DNA of 15,546 nt, taken from the NCBI GenBank assembly GCA_964589725.1, contig CAZPUJ010000623.1, forward strand, positions 1-15,546. Reading direction: 5' to 3'. Shown piece after piece: positions 6,555-13,993 of the stretch. The notes below the pieces were generated by a model. The model searched no databases. It was not told the DNA's origin and saw nothing but the letters and a program-made list of their open reading frames with translations. The position numbers and the translations under genes are program-made. This DNA comes from CAYSHJ01 sp964589725. GTDB lineage: Bacteria > Planctomycetota > Planctomycetia > Planctomycetales > Planctomycetaceae. Within the stretch, counting starts at the first letter, position 1. Every line of letters starts with the position of its first letter.

Positions 6555-7907
6555 CTAACTCAGTAACTCTCGAATCGGTTCCCCTTCGGAGAGCAGACAT
6601 GGGCGGCCGTCGTTGGTGTAGTAGGTGATGCTGTGCGGATCATAGCCCATCGCGGTGAAGACCGTGGCGTGGACATCTGCGGGAGTGATCGGTCGGAACT
6701 TTGGCACCGCACCAATCTTGTCGGATTCGCCGATGACTTGGCCGCCGCGAATGCCGCCGCCGGCCAGAATCATGGAATAGCATTGCGGCCAATGATCTCG
6801 GCCGGCGGCGGCGTTGATGATTGGTGTGCGGCCGAAGTCGCCCATCCAGACCACCAGCGTCGAGTCCAATAGCCCGCGATCCGAAAGATCCTCAAGTAAC
6901 GTCGCGAAGGCCCGTTCCATGGGCGGCACGAGTGTCTTTTCCAAGCGGCCGAAATTGTCCGCGTGAGTGTCCCAGATGATGCTCTGGCCGTTGACCGTCG
7001 TGACGAAGTGGACGCCCGCCTCGATCAAGCGGCGCGCCAACAGATGCGATTGGCCCCAGGTGTGCCGGCCGTATCGCTCCCGGACTTCGGGCGGTTCAAG
7101 AGTCAGATCAAACGCCTCACGCACGGCGGCGGATCCAACCAGCGATAGAGCTTTCGATCGGTTGATGTCGAAGTCCTGTGAGCCACTCGCGGCGATCGGC
7201 TGGCAATGGTCATTCAATTGATCCAGCAATGTCCGACGGTCCTCGCGGCGTTGCGGGGTGATCCCTTCGACCGGTCCAAGATTCGGAACGCTGAAGTTGG
7301 CAGCGTTGGGATCGGCATTGAGCACAAACGGATCATGGCTCGCTCCCAAGCAGCCGCCCAATTGTCCCGGCGTGAGGTACACCGTGCTGTCGCAGTGCGG
7401 CGCGGGAGTGATCACATACGGCGGCAACGCTCCGCCGTAGCCGTCTCGCCGAGCCAGCCAACCGGTCAGCGTGCCGAAGCTGGGAATGTCGTTGCGGCTG
7501 GGATTGATCAGCGTGTCGTCCCTCGGATACGGCCGGCCGACGATCGACCAATACATGCCCGAGTTGTGTGAACCGTGCGAATGATGCACGCTGCGCACGA
7601 TCGAGAACCGGTGAGCGTGCTTCGCCAATCGCGGCAGCAATTCCGAAATCTCAATGCCCGAAGCACTCGTCGCGATCGGCTTGTACGGCCCGCGAACCGT
7701 GTCGGTCGCGTGAGGCTTTGGATCCCATAGGTCGATGTGGCTCGGAGCTCCGCAATTGAAAATCAGGATCACCGATTTCGCTTTGCCACTCGTAGCTGCT
7801 GCGACGCTCTGGACAAGCGAGTTCGCCCAGAGCAGACCGAGACCGCTCAGTCCACTGCGGGACAAGAACTCGCGACGTCCTTGTGAGGTCGGCGGTGCTG
7901 GAAACAT
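6555..7907 (-). CDS. DUF1501 protein with Tat signal (second copy)
   Basis: 450 aa. ATG at 7907 places a canonical twin-arginine motif at residues 10–16 (GRREFLS) followed by the hydrophobic stretch SGLSGLGLLWANSLVQSV; an open frame up to 7979 was rejected. No strong ribosome site. DUF1501 motifs: AKSVILIFNCGAPSHIDLWD near 43–62, W312-D-T-H (IIWDTHADNF), D357-F-G-R-T-P, R370-D-H-W, and AGGGIRGGQVIGESDKIGAV near 382–401. It differs from the first copy in the EMGRTP position (DFGRTP) and lacks the short insert before RDHW, so the two are diverged paralogues. It starts 140 bp after the DUF1549/DUF1553 gene, a pairing common in planctomycetes. Exported folded through Tat; enzymatic activity unproven. 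Confidence 0.88.
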   Translation of the reverse strand: MFPAPPTSQGRREFLSRSGLSGLGLLWANSLVQSVAAATSGKAKSVILIFNCGAPSHIDLWDPKPHATDTVRGPYKPIATSASGIEISELLPRLAKHAHRFSIVRSVHHSHGSHNSGMYWSIVGRPYPRDDTLINPSRNDIPSFGTLTGWLARRDGYGGALPPYVITPAPHCDSTVYLTPGQLGGCLGASHDPFVLNADPNAANFSVPNLGPVEGITPQRREDRRTLLDQLNDHCQPIAASGSQDFDINRSKALSLVGSAAVREAFDLTLEPPEVRERYGRHTWGQSHLLARRLIEAGVHFVTTVNGQSIIWDTHADNFGRLEKTLVPPMERAFATLLEDLSDRGLLDSTLVVWMGDFGRTPIINAAAGRDHWPQCYSMILAGGGIRGGQVIGESDKIGAVPKFRPITPADVHATVFTAMGYDPHSITYYTNDGRPCLLSEGEPIRELLS

Positions 7908-8047
7908 GCGGCGGTCTCTGGGAGCAAGTGACCGAAATCGGCGGGTCGTGCGGCGGGTCGAAACAGGCGGGCAGTTCACTCATCGGCAAAACCCGATGCG
8001 TCGGGTGATATTGGACTGCCGGAATCCCCTCGAGTCAACGTGGCAAC

Positions 8048-10588
8048 TCAATGCCGCAAAAGGAACTCGTTGGAATTCAGCAGGGCGTGCTGGAGATCGA
8101 AGTAGCCGACTTGGCGGTTGCCGACTTTCGCCAGATGTGCGCGGACCAAATCACGTTCGCCGGTTGTCGGGCGGCGGCTGAGAGTCAACAGGTAGATCGA
8201 CTCGGTCAGTTCGTCATCGCTTTTGCCGGCCGCGAGCCAGCGGCTGACGTGGCTGCTTGAGGACTTGATGTTCTCGACGATGCCGCGGTTGTTGAGCAGG
8301 TGGATCACTTGGCTCAGCGACGGGTCGTCTTCGCGAGCACACTCGCAGGTGACGTCGCGAACCGGCTTCGCGAAGGCTTTAAGGAACGAGTGCTCGATCG
8401 CACCCTCGGCGATTTCGATGGCGCGCGTGCCGTGCGGGTAGCCGGGGAATTCCTCGGGGACGCCCGTGACCGAGCAAACGGCGTCGAGCAATTGCTCGGC
8501 GGTCAACATACGCGGGACGGAGTGCGTGAAGTACGGATCGGCGATCGCCGCGAACCGCGATTGTTTCGCGACTGGCCGAGCGTCGAGTTGATAGCTGCTC
8601 GAATTCAGGATCAGCCGCAGCACCGGCTTGATGCGGTAGCCGCTGGCCACAAACGTGCGAGCAAGTTCGTCGAGCAGCTCTGGGTTCGACGGCGGGTTCG
8701 TGTCACGGAAGTCATCGACCGGCTCGACGATGCCTCGGCCGAACAGGTGATACCATACGCGATTCACGGTCGAGCGTGCGAAGTACGGATTCTCGGCGCG
8801 CGTGAGCCAACTGACGAGCCGCTCGCGGCGATCATCGTCGGGAGTCAGCTCGCCGGCCGGACTATTGTAGCCCGGCATCTCCGAGGCCGGGATTCCGAGT
8901 GCCGTCGGTGCGAGGTTGACATTCTTGGTCGGATGCCGAACCTCACCGTTGCGGTCGAGATAAATGATTTCGTCATCGACCATGAACTGCTTGCCTTTGA
9001 ACTTCACGCGCGCGAAGTACGCCGCAAGGCCGTAGTAGTCGTCCTGCGTGATCGCCTCGAATGGATGATTGTGGCACTTCGCGCAGCCAATCCGGACGCC
9101 AAGAAACAATTGAGCCATCGCCTCGGCCGCTTCATCGGGAGTGCGGGCGATGCGATGAAAATTGGCTCCCGGCTTGTGCAGCGTGTTGCCTAGGCTGGTC
9201 AGCGTCTCGCGAGCGAATTCATCAAACGGCCGATCGTTTCGGAAGCGTTCCACCAGATAGCGATGAAAGCTATGCACGCCACGGCGGCTGATCGTCACGT
9301 CGCTGCCACGCATCAGGTCGGCCCACTTCAAGGCCCAGAGCTGCGCGTACTCATCGCGTTCCAGTAATTCGTCGATCAGCTTCGTTCGCTTCTGGGGGTC
9401 GGTCAAATCGAGAAATCGCTGGGCCTCGTCGGGAGTGGGCAGCACACCGATCACATCCAGAAAGACTCGCCGTAAAAAGACCTCGTCACGAATCAAGTCG
9501 GCGGGAAGCAACTGCAGTTCGCGCTGCTTGGCGAAGACGTGCCGATCGACAGCATTCGACTCGGCCGGAGACCGGAACACGAACTCCGAATCGCGCTGCA
9601 AGTACGACAACCGCACTCCGGTGATCCGGTCGAGATACCGCACCAGAAACGCGACCTCCGCCGTTCGAGAAAACTCAACCAGCCCGTCGCGGTCGACCGA
9701 CGCCGCTTTCTTTTCGTTCGTCGAAAAAACGGCGAGGTCCGTGACGTCGCGGGCGGTGCCGTCGTCGAAGTGCGCGATCGCGATGAGTTGCTGCTGCGGA
9801 CGAGTCTCGGCCAATCGCCGCGCACCCGGGAGCACTTCCAGCCGCACCAACTTAGGGGCCGCGGGTTCGGCAGGCTTCTGGGCGTTGTTGCCTGGCGGAG
9901 TCACCGCTGGCGGCGCTAGCGATGGCCGGCAGCCTTCGTCGATCCAGGCGCGCAGGATTTGGTATTCCGCGTCGGTGCGTTTGAATCGCGTGCCTCCCTG
10001 ATGCGGCACTTCGGCGAGACCTTTCTTCAGAATCAGACTCGCGTCCGCCGCATTCGGATTCGTCCGCCGGCCAAACTCTTCGCGAGTCAACGTCGCGAAG
10101 TCGAGCACCGGATCAAAGCCACGCAGACTTAACCGAAAGCCCCCCTTCCCTTGCGGCGATCCGTGACAGGCTCCCTGATTGCACCCGGCCTTGCTGATCG
10201 CGGCGATCACGTCCGTCTGAAAGTCCACCGGGTCCGACTGCGAGTAGCCCACCACTTTCACAGCCACTCGTACTTCTTGGCCCCTGTGTTCTTGGCCCCT
10301 GTGTCGCACGACAATCTCCGTCGTGCCATGCCCTCGCGGGACGATCCGGCCACTCGGCGTGACGAGTGCAATCGCCGGAGCGACGCTTTCGAAGCTGACA
10401 TCCCGTGTGACGTCCGCCATCGCGCCGCCCGACTGTGGCTCACTCACCAACAACTGCTGCGATGACCGATGGCCGTGCAGAACGACCTGGGCTGGCTCGA
10501 CACGAAGCGAGGATGCCGGTTCGGCGGCGAACATCACCGTCGTGCAGTGCAAAAGAATGAGAGAAATTAGGTGAGGATCAACTCGCAT
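8048..10588 (-). CDS. BIG2–DUF1549–DUF1553 secreted cytochrome-like protein
   Basis: 846 aa. A signal peptide covers residues 1–22 (LISLILLHCTTVMFAAEP). Domains: BIG2-type Ig-like (28–113); a planctomycete motif C136-x4-C141-H142 (AGCNQGACHGS); a region to 225; a second BIG2-like domain (248–330); DUF1549/PSCyt2 (about 345–550) with a canonical haem-type C502-x2-C505-H506 (GCAKCHNHPF); DUF1553/PSD1 (about 586–840). The CxxCH points to covalent haem in the envelope, but the first site (CxxxxCH) is not a standard haem motif. Proteins of this architecture are abundant in planctomycetes next to DUF1501 genes; electron transfer coupled to substrate breakdown is a common guess. Oddities: a 15-bp tandem duplication coding RGQEH/RGQEV (97–106) and a REP-like hairpin translated as residues 566–574. 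No clear ribosome site at the start. Confidence 0.9.
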   Translation of the reverse strand: MRVDPHLISLILLHCTTVMFAAEPASSLRVEPAQVVLHGHRSSQQLLVSEPQSGGAMADVTRDVSFESVAPAIALVTPSGRIVPRGHGTTEIVVRHRGQEHRGQEVRVAVKVVGYSQSDPVDFQTDVIAAISKAGCNQGACHGSPQGKGGFRLSLRGFDPVLDFATLTREEFGRRTNPNAADASLILKKGLAEVPHQGGTRFKRTDAEYQILRAWIDEGCRPSLAPPAVTPPGNNAQKPAEPAAPKLVRLEVLPGARRLAETRPQQQLIAIAHFDDGTARDVTDLAVFSTNEKKAASVDRDGLVEFSRTAEVAFLVRYLDRITGVRLSYLQRDSEFVFRSPAESNAVDRHVFAKQRELQLLPADLIRDEVFLRRVFLDVIGVLPTPDEAQRFLDLTDPQKRTKLIDELLERDEYAQLWALKWADLMRGSDVTISRRGVHSFHRYLVERFRNDRPFDEFARETLTSLGNTLHKPGANFHRIARTPDEAAEAMAQLFLGVRIGCAKCHNHPFEAITQDDYYGLAAYFARVKFKGKQFMVDDEIIYLDRNGEVRHPTKNVNLAPTALGIPASEMPGYNSPAGELTPDDDRRERLVSWLTRAENPYFARSTVNRVWYHLFGRGIVEPVDDFRDTNPPSNPELLDELARTFVASGYRIKPVLRLILNSSSYQLDARPVAKQSRFAAIADPYFTHSVPRMLTAEQLLDAVCSVTGVPEEFPGYPHGTRAIEIAEGAIEHSFLKAFAKPVRDVTCECAREDDPSLSQVIHLLNNRGIVENIKSSSSHVSRWLAAGKSDDELTESIYLLTLSRRPTTGERDLVRAHLAKVGNRQVGYFDLQHALLNSNEFLLRH
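8867..8891 (+). repeat. REP-like hairpin inside the DUF1549/DUF1553 gene
   Basis: GTAG (8867–8870) is followed by stem CCCGGCATC (8871–8879), loop TCC and stem GAGGCCGGG (8883–8891), with eight of nine pairs formed. The layout matches the TCC-loop arms at 13455–13518 and 14024–14077. It is read in frame as about IPASEMPGY, between the DUF1549 and DUF1553 domains, where an insertion would be tolerated. It has no inverted partner nearby. Confidence 0.6.
10274..10303. repeat. Tandem 15-bp duplication in coding sequence
   Basis: TTCTTGGCCCCTGTG occurs twice without a gap (10274–10288 and 10289–10303). It adds exactly five codons, giving RGQEH followed by RGQEV near residues 97–106 at the end of the first BIG2 domain. 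The identity of the two units suggests a recent slippage or duplication. Confidence 0.85.
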
Positions 10589-10643
10589 GGTTTCAATGAC
10601 TCAGAGATCGAGAAATTGTTTTCTAACAGAAAATGAAAAAGGG

Positions 10644-10773
10644 TTTTGCACAGAAGCTCGCAAAGGACGCGAAGGAAAACAAATTGGAACGATTGAAACC
10701 AGCCAGTCTACGACTTCTTCTTTCCTTTGCTTCTTGTCCGGCCTTCGCGGTCTTTGCGACCTTCTGTTCAAAA
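10644..10773. repeat. Inverted pair of 31-bp repeats (copies A and B)
   Basis: Copy A (10644–10674, pointing right) and copy B (10743–10773, pointing left) match as inverted repeats at 27 of 31 positions and enclose 68 bp with no gene. The shared core, read on B's strand, is CTTTGCGACCTTCTGTTC (G in place of one C and of one T in A). The pair fills most of the 198-bp gap between the GxxExxY stop and the DUF1549/DUF1553 start. A transcript through it could fold into a long stem. Confidence 0.75.
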
Positions 10774-11229
10774 TCTGCTCGGTGAATTACCGATCTGCTC
10801 CGTGCAGGATCATTCGTGAGACTCCATCGACCAATTTCATTTCGTGGAAGTTGATCACCAACCCCAACGGCACGTCCAAAAGCTTCATGTAAGTCAGCAA
10901 CGTCGCCTTGTGAATCGGATGGACTTCTTGCACGGCCTTGAGCTCCAACAACAGGCAGTGTTCAACCAACAAATCGAATTGCAGCTCTTCCTCGAAGGTC
11001 TTGCCCTTGTAGTCGATTTGCACATGCCTCTGGCAAATCGCTGAGATACTGCGAAGCTCCAGTTCGTGCAGAAGGCATTTCTCGTAGATACTCTCGAGAA
11101 GCCCAGGCCCAAGAATTCGGTGAACTTCGATGGCGGCTCCAATGGCTTCCCGGGTCAATTTGTCAGCTTTATCGAATTGCGGATGCATGGAAAAACCCTT
11201 TTGAACAGAAGGTCGCAAAGGACGCGAAG
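10743..11229. mobile_element. Candidate small element: GxxExxY gene between 31-bp inverted repeats
   Basis: Copy B (10743–10773) and copy C (11199–11229) form inverted repeats agreeing at 29 of 31 positions. Between them lies only the GxxExxY gene: its stop is 13 bp from B and its ATG 10 bp from C, and C supplies the bases just upstream of its ribosome site. The arrangement looks like a cargo gene with terminal repeats. No transposase is encoded and no target duplication was identified, so any movement would need help in trans. Two further copies (A, D) flank it on the outside, so an alternative reading is two separate inverted pairs on either side of the gene. Confidence 0.45.
10787..11188 (-). 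CDS. GxxExxY protein (PD-(D/E)XK-fold family)
   Basis: 133 aa from ATG at 11188, with AGGG 8 nt upstream; the frame continues to 11257 but that part reads through repeat copy C. The name motif is GLLESIY at residues 29–35. D72 (QFDLLV) and E82-L-K84 (LELKAV) fit the D...ExK active site of the PD-(D/E)XK nuclease superfamily (Pfam PDDEXK_3), and TLLTYMKLLDVPLGLVINF near 96–114 is the family's conserved C-terminal part. Full family length. The function is unknown; a nuclease activity is predicted from the fold. It interrupts a cluster of exported-protein genes to which it has no obvious relation and is bracketed by inverted repeats. Confidence 0.9.
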   Translation of the reverse strand: MHPQFDKADKLTREAIGAAIEVHRILGPGLLESIYEKCLLHELELRSISAICQRHVQIDYKGKTFEEELQFDLLVEHCLLLELKAVQEVHPIHKATLLTYMKLLDVPLGLVINFHEMKLVDGVSRMILHGADR

Positions 11230-11430
11230 TGAAACAGGCAGCGCCTGACCGAGACAATTTAGACGGGGTCTCAAAAACACTCCAATAATGCGAAGTGTCA
11301 GCGAGGACTTCGGAAGATCGAGCGTCGTGTTCCGCACCGCGCTGGCACTGCTAGATATTTCTGAAACCACCTCGAAACATTTTCTCCTTCGCCTCAGGCC
11401 TTCGCGCTCTTTGCGACCTTCTGTTCAAAA
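11199..11430. repeat. Inverted pair of 31-bp repeats (copies C and D)
   Basis: Copy C (11199–11229, pointing right) and copy D (11400–11430, pointing left) match at 29 of 31 positions, with 170 bp between them holding no recognisable gene. D equals B at 30 of 31 positions and the match continues five bases further (TCTGC). D ends 7 bp from the stop of the PPC gene. Confidence 0.75.
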
Positions 11431-11437
11431 TCTGCCC

Positions 11438-13891
11438 TCATTTTCCCCCGGGAGTTGCCGGCTTTTTGATTTCGATCGGGATGTTGGGCAGGTTGAAACT
11501 TTCTTCGTACTTACCGACGAAGCCGGCGACTTGCTGGCGGAGGTTGTGGCGGCCGGGGTTTAGCTTCGGATCAGCTTTGAGTTCCACTTCAACGGAATCG
11601 GCACCTTTCGGGATCGTGACGGTTTCTGGAAACGTGAAACCGGATTGCGGGCCAAGCGTGAAGGTCACTGGGCCGTCGAACGTGGCGACTCGGTTGGCGA
11701 GCAGTTTGAACTTCACGGTACCGCCCGGTTCGGTGGTGGGCAGCTCTGGCGCGAACGTCGGCTTGAACGCGCTTTGCACGTCGAGCGTGAAGGTGCGGAT
11801 CAGATTGACTCGGTGGCTGTTGAACTCGGCGGTGGCGGTCAAATCGACGCGGTGCTTGTTGAGTTGCGTAAGGATCCGGTTGTAGAACGTGCCGGAGGTT
11901 GTCAGGCGATCCACGGTCGCGGGAGCGAATCGCGCAAAGACTTGATTGCGTTCTTCGGCTTCGACGCCGATTTGACCTCCCGTGACCTTGAACGTGATCG
12001 GCGACGCGAAGCCGGTGGTGCGAGTCGTCACAATCGGGAACTCGGCCGTTTGATAGCGTGTGAGCCGGATCATCGATTCCGGCAGCTCAACATCGAACGG
12101 CGGAGGAGGCGTGATCATCAGTGCGATCTGATTCGTCAGCGACGGCGGTAAGTGTCGTTGATCCTCGCGGAGCGCATACGGAATTAAGTCCACATTCTTA
12201 AGTTGCCGATCTACGAGCGGCCTCGTGGTGGCCGTAGCCGAAGTCGTGTGACTTCGGGGCTGAACGTTTTCACCAGTTGCTCCGTCGGTCTGAAGTCTTG
12301 CGACTTCGGCTACGGGGGGCGTTGCAGTGCCGACAACTTGCAGCGTGAAAAGTCCTTCGGGCGTGGACGGCGCGGCGATGATTTTCGCCACAAACTCCGC
12401 GGCCCCGGCGGGGATCAGATTTGGCTGCAGAGTCACTCCCGCGGGAGCGCCAAGCAGTTCGAGACGAATCTCGCCGCTGAAATCAGTGCGAGTCACCCTC
12501 AGCGACAGCGGCTGATACGTCCCTTGAGGCACCGTGAGGTCGGCTACTTCGGCGAGCAATTGGAACCGCGGGCCGCCATCTTTGACTTCGATGCGATAGG
12601 CGAATTCCGGCCCGCCGTCGCGCGCGAGTTCGCGCACTTGCAGGCGATACAGCCCGGCTTTGTCCGCTGTGAAATCGAAGCTAGCTTCGTCGAGTTCGGT
12701 GTCGTCCACGCGCCGCGCCTCGCGGCCGTCGGCATGGAACAGCACCAATTCCAAATCCGCCGCTGACCCGATTGTGCGAGCGATGCCCTGTATGCTGAGC
12801 TTCTGATCTTTGGCCAATTCGAACGCGAACCAATCGACATCCCCTGGCTTGCCGAGGACTCCGTTCAACGTCGCCGGAACTTTTGCCGTGACGGGAGTCG
12901 CCGTCTCGAGCGTGTCGTTCGGCTCAACTTCCACCGTCGTCGTCAAGTCGCTGAGCGTGAGCGGAATCCAAGTCGCCAAGCCACTCGATGAGTGTCGAAC
13001 CTCTTGAAAGAAACTGCCGAGTGGCCGATCTGCGGGAAACTGAAGTGGCAACTTCAATCCCGCGACTTGAGGAAAGGTAAGTGTGGCTGGTTCGCCGAGC
13101 CGCACCGCCGACGGAACCGACACGCGAGCTTCCGGGAAGTCACCCATTCGTAAGACGTAATGCCACGTCGGATGCCCCTCGAACCGCGAGTCGCGGACTT
13201 CGACGGTGTAAGTTCCAGCCTCGACAAACGTGTGAGCGAACCGGCAATCGAAGAAGAGACCCACCGAGTTGTCGCACTCGGCGACCAATTTGCCACTCGC
13301 ACTGCGAACTCGCACGAGCGGGTCGTAGTCTTTCCCGAACCGATTACCGACGACCTCGAACGCGACGCGCTGGCCTTTCTCGACAGCGATCGAATAGCGG
13401 TCGATCGTCGCCGGACGACAAGTCGCAGTGATGCACGCTGGCAGTTTGACCGGCGTAGCTTGACTCTCCGAGTCGAGCACTTTGTCTGAAGACGGCTCGA
13501 CTCGGAGAGTCGAGCTACTAATCACCGGCAGTTCATCGATCAGAAACAAATGCACGTTGCTCAACCCGCTGCAAGTCGCCAGCCGCAGACCGTACAAGCC
13601 GAGCGGTGCTTGAGCTGTCAATTCGACATCGAACACCGCTTTGTTCGCTCCGCTCGCTTCAACCGGCCGGGCACGAAACAGGTCCGACGGCAACGAACTC
13701 CAAAGCCCGACGGCCTCCGCCGTGTCACTACCGAGCACTTCGATCCGGTTCACTATTCCGCGCTGCAGCACCGGCGGCGAAAGGTCCTCCACAAACGCCT
13801 GCGGAAACGCGGCACTCGACCAACCAAGTGTCAGGAGCATCGCCAGCATCAAGACATTTCGCGGCATAGTTCTTTTTTGCACACTCCGCAT
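11438..13891 (-). CDS. Secreted PPC-domain protein with Ig-like repeats
   Basis: 817 aa from ATG at 13891; an in-frame ATG at 13867 would give 809 aa and also keeps the signal peptide (VLMLAMLLTLGWSSAAFPQA). Domains: N-terminal beta-sandwich region (33–120); a first PPC-like domain (about 157–250: DRYSIAVEKGQRVAFEVVG and AGTYTVEVRD); a second, clearer PPC domain (320–436: EVEPNDTLETATPV, GDVDWFAFELAKDQKLSIQG, AGLYRLQVRE); then Ig-like strands to the end. Pre-peptidase C-terminal domains are non-catalytic beta-sandwiches on exported proteins; no catalytic domain is seen. It is the first gene of the minus-strand cluster. Odd: two REPIN-like palindromes are translated in frame, at residues about 125–146 and 526–553. 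They interrupt a linker before the first PPC domain and a loop between Ig-like segments. Confidence 0.85.
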   Translation of the reverse strand: MRSVQKRTMPRNVLMLAMLLTLGWSSAAFPQAFVEDLSPPVLQRGIVNRIEVLGSDTAEAVGLWSSLPSDLFRARPVEASGANKAVFDVELTAQAPLGLYGLRLATCSGLSNVHLFLIDELPVISSSTLRVEPSSDKVLDSESQATPVKLPACITATCRPATIDRYSIAVEKGQRVAFEVVGNRFGKDYDPLVRVRSASGKLVAECDNSVGLFFDCRFAHTFVEAGTYTVEVRDSRFEGHPTWHYVLRMGDFPEARVSVPSAVRLGEPATLTFPQVAGLKLPLQFPADRPLGSFFQEVRHSSSGLATWIPLTLSDLTTTVEVEPNDTLETATPVTAKVPATLNGVLGKPGDVDWFAFELAKDQKLSIQGIARTIGSAADLELVLFHADGREARRVDDTELDEASFDFTADKAGLYRLQVRELARDGGPEFAYRIEVKDGGPRFQLLAEVADLTVPQGTYQPLSLRVTRTDFSGEIRLELLGAPAGVTLQPNLIPAGAAEFVAKIIAAPSTPEGLFTLQVVGTATPPVAEVARLQTDGATGENVQPRSHTTSATATTRPLVDRQLKNVDLIPYALREDQRHLPPSLTNQIALMITPPPPFDVELPESMIRLTRYQTAEFPIVTTRTTGFASPITFKVTGGQIGVEAEERNQVFARFAPATVDRLTTSGTFYNRILTQLNKHRVDLTATAEFNSHRVNLIRTFTLDVQSAFKPTFAPELPTTEPGGTVKFKLLANRVATFDGPVTFTLGPQSGFTFPETVTIPKGADSVEVELKADPKLNPGRHNLRQQVAGFVGKYEESFNLPNIPIEIKKPATPGGK
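12234..12313. repeat. REPIN-like element inside the PPC gene (tetraloop type)
   Basis: Two GTAG-footed arms face each other. The left arm has GTAG (12234–12237), stem CCGAAGTC/GACTTCGG and loop GTGT (to 12257). The right arm, read on the minus strand, has GTAG (12313–12310), stem CCGAAGTC/GACTTCAG and loop GCAA (to 12290). The arms agree at 20 of 24 positions as inverted repeats and are 32 bp apart. The element is read in frame as about residues 526–553 of the PPC protein, giving polar, low-complexity sequence (SHTTSATA) unlike the beta-sandwich around it. Confidence 0.8.
13455..13518. repeat. REPIN-like element inside the PPC gene (TCC-loop type)
   Basis: Two 24-bp arms (13455–13478 and 13495–13518) are inverted copies with 23 of 24 matches, 16 bp apart. 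Each starts GTAG when read inward and forms its own hairpin of nine pairs around TCC; the right arm, GCTCGACTC/GAGTCGAGC, is perfect and the left has a single T·G. The element is translated in frame as about residues 125–146 (SSSTLRVEPSSDKVLDSESQ), a Ser/Asp-rich linker. Confidence 0.85.
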
Positions 13892-13914
13892 CAAAAGGAC
13901 TCACTCCCCGTTTT

Positions 13915-13949
13915 ACTTCGCGATCTTTGCGACCTTCTGTTCGCGAAGT
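13915..13949. repeat. 31-bp-family repeat, copy E, folded into a palindrome
   Basis: The core CTTTGCGACCTTCTGTTC (13925–13942) matches copies B and D, and the preceding CTTCGCG is shared as well. The usual AAAA tail is replaced by GCGAAGT, so the copy is bounded by ACTTCGCG (13915–13922) and its complement CGCGAAGT (13942–13949). It lies 24 bp upstream of the PPC ATG, inside the likely leader. Confidence 0.7.
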
Positions 13950-13993
13950 GGTTTCAGGCGATTGACTACGAACGTATGAATATTCTCGGCCTA

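Noticed and set aside
7428..7455. GTAGCC at 7433 as a further REP arm
   Set aside because: The bases after it do not form a stem of the required length, and it codes for conserved DUF1501 sequence.
8440..8462. Another GTAG followed by a GC-rich palindrome
   Set aside because: The palindrome centres on GAATTC with no loop of the TCC or GCAA type, and it falls in well-conserved coding sequence, so it is probably chance.
8300..9193. 297-codon plus-strand frame
   Set aside because: It is antisense to the DUF1549/DUF1553 gene and has no recognisable domain.
10644..11430. CRISPR-like array from repeat copies A–D
   Set aside because: The copies alternate in direction, spacing is uneven (68, 425 and 170 bp), a gene lies between them, and no cas gene is present.
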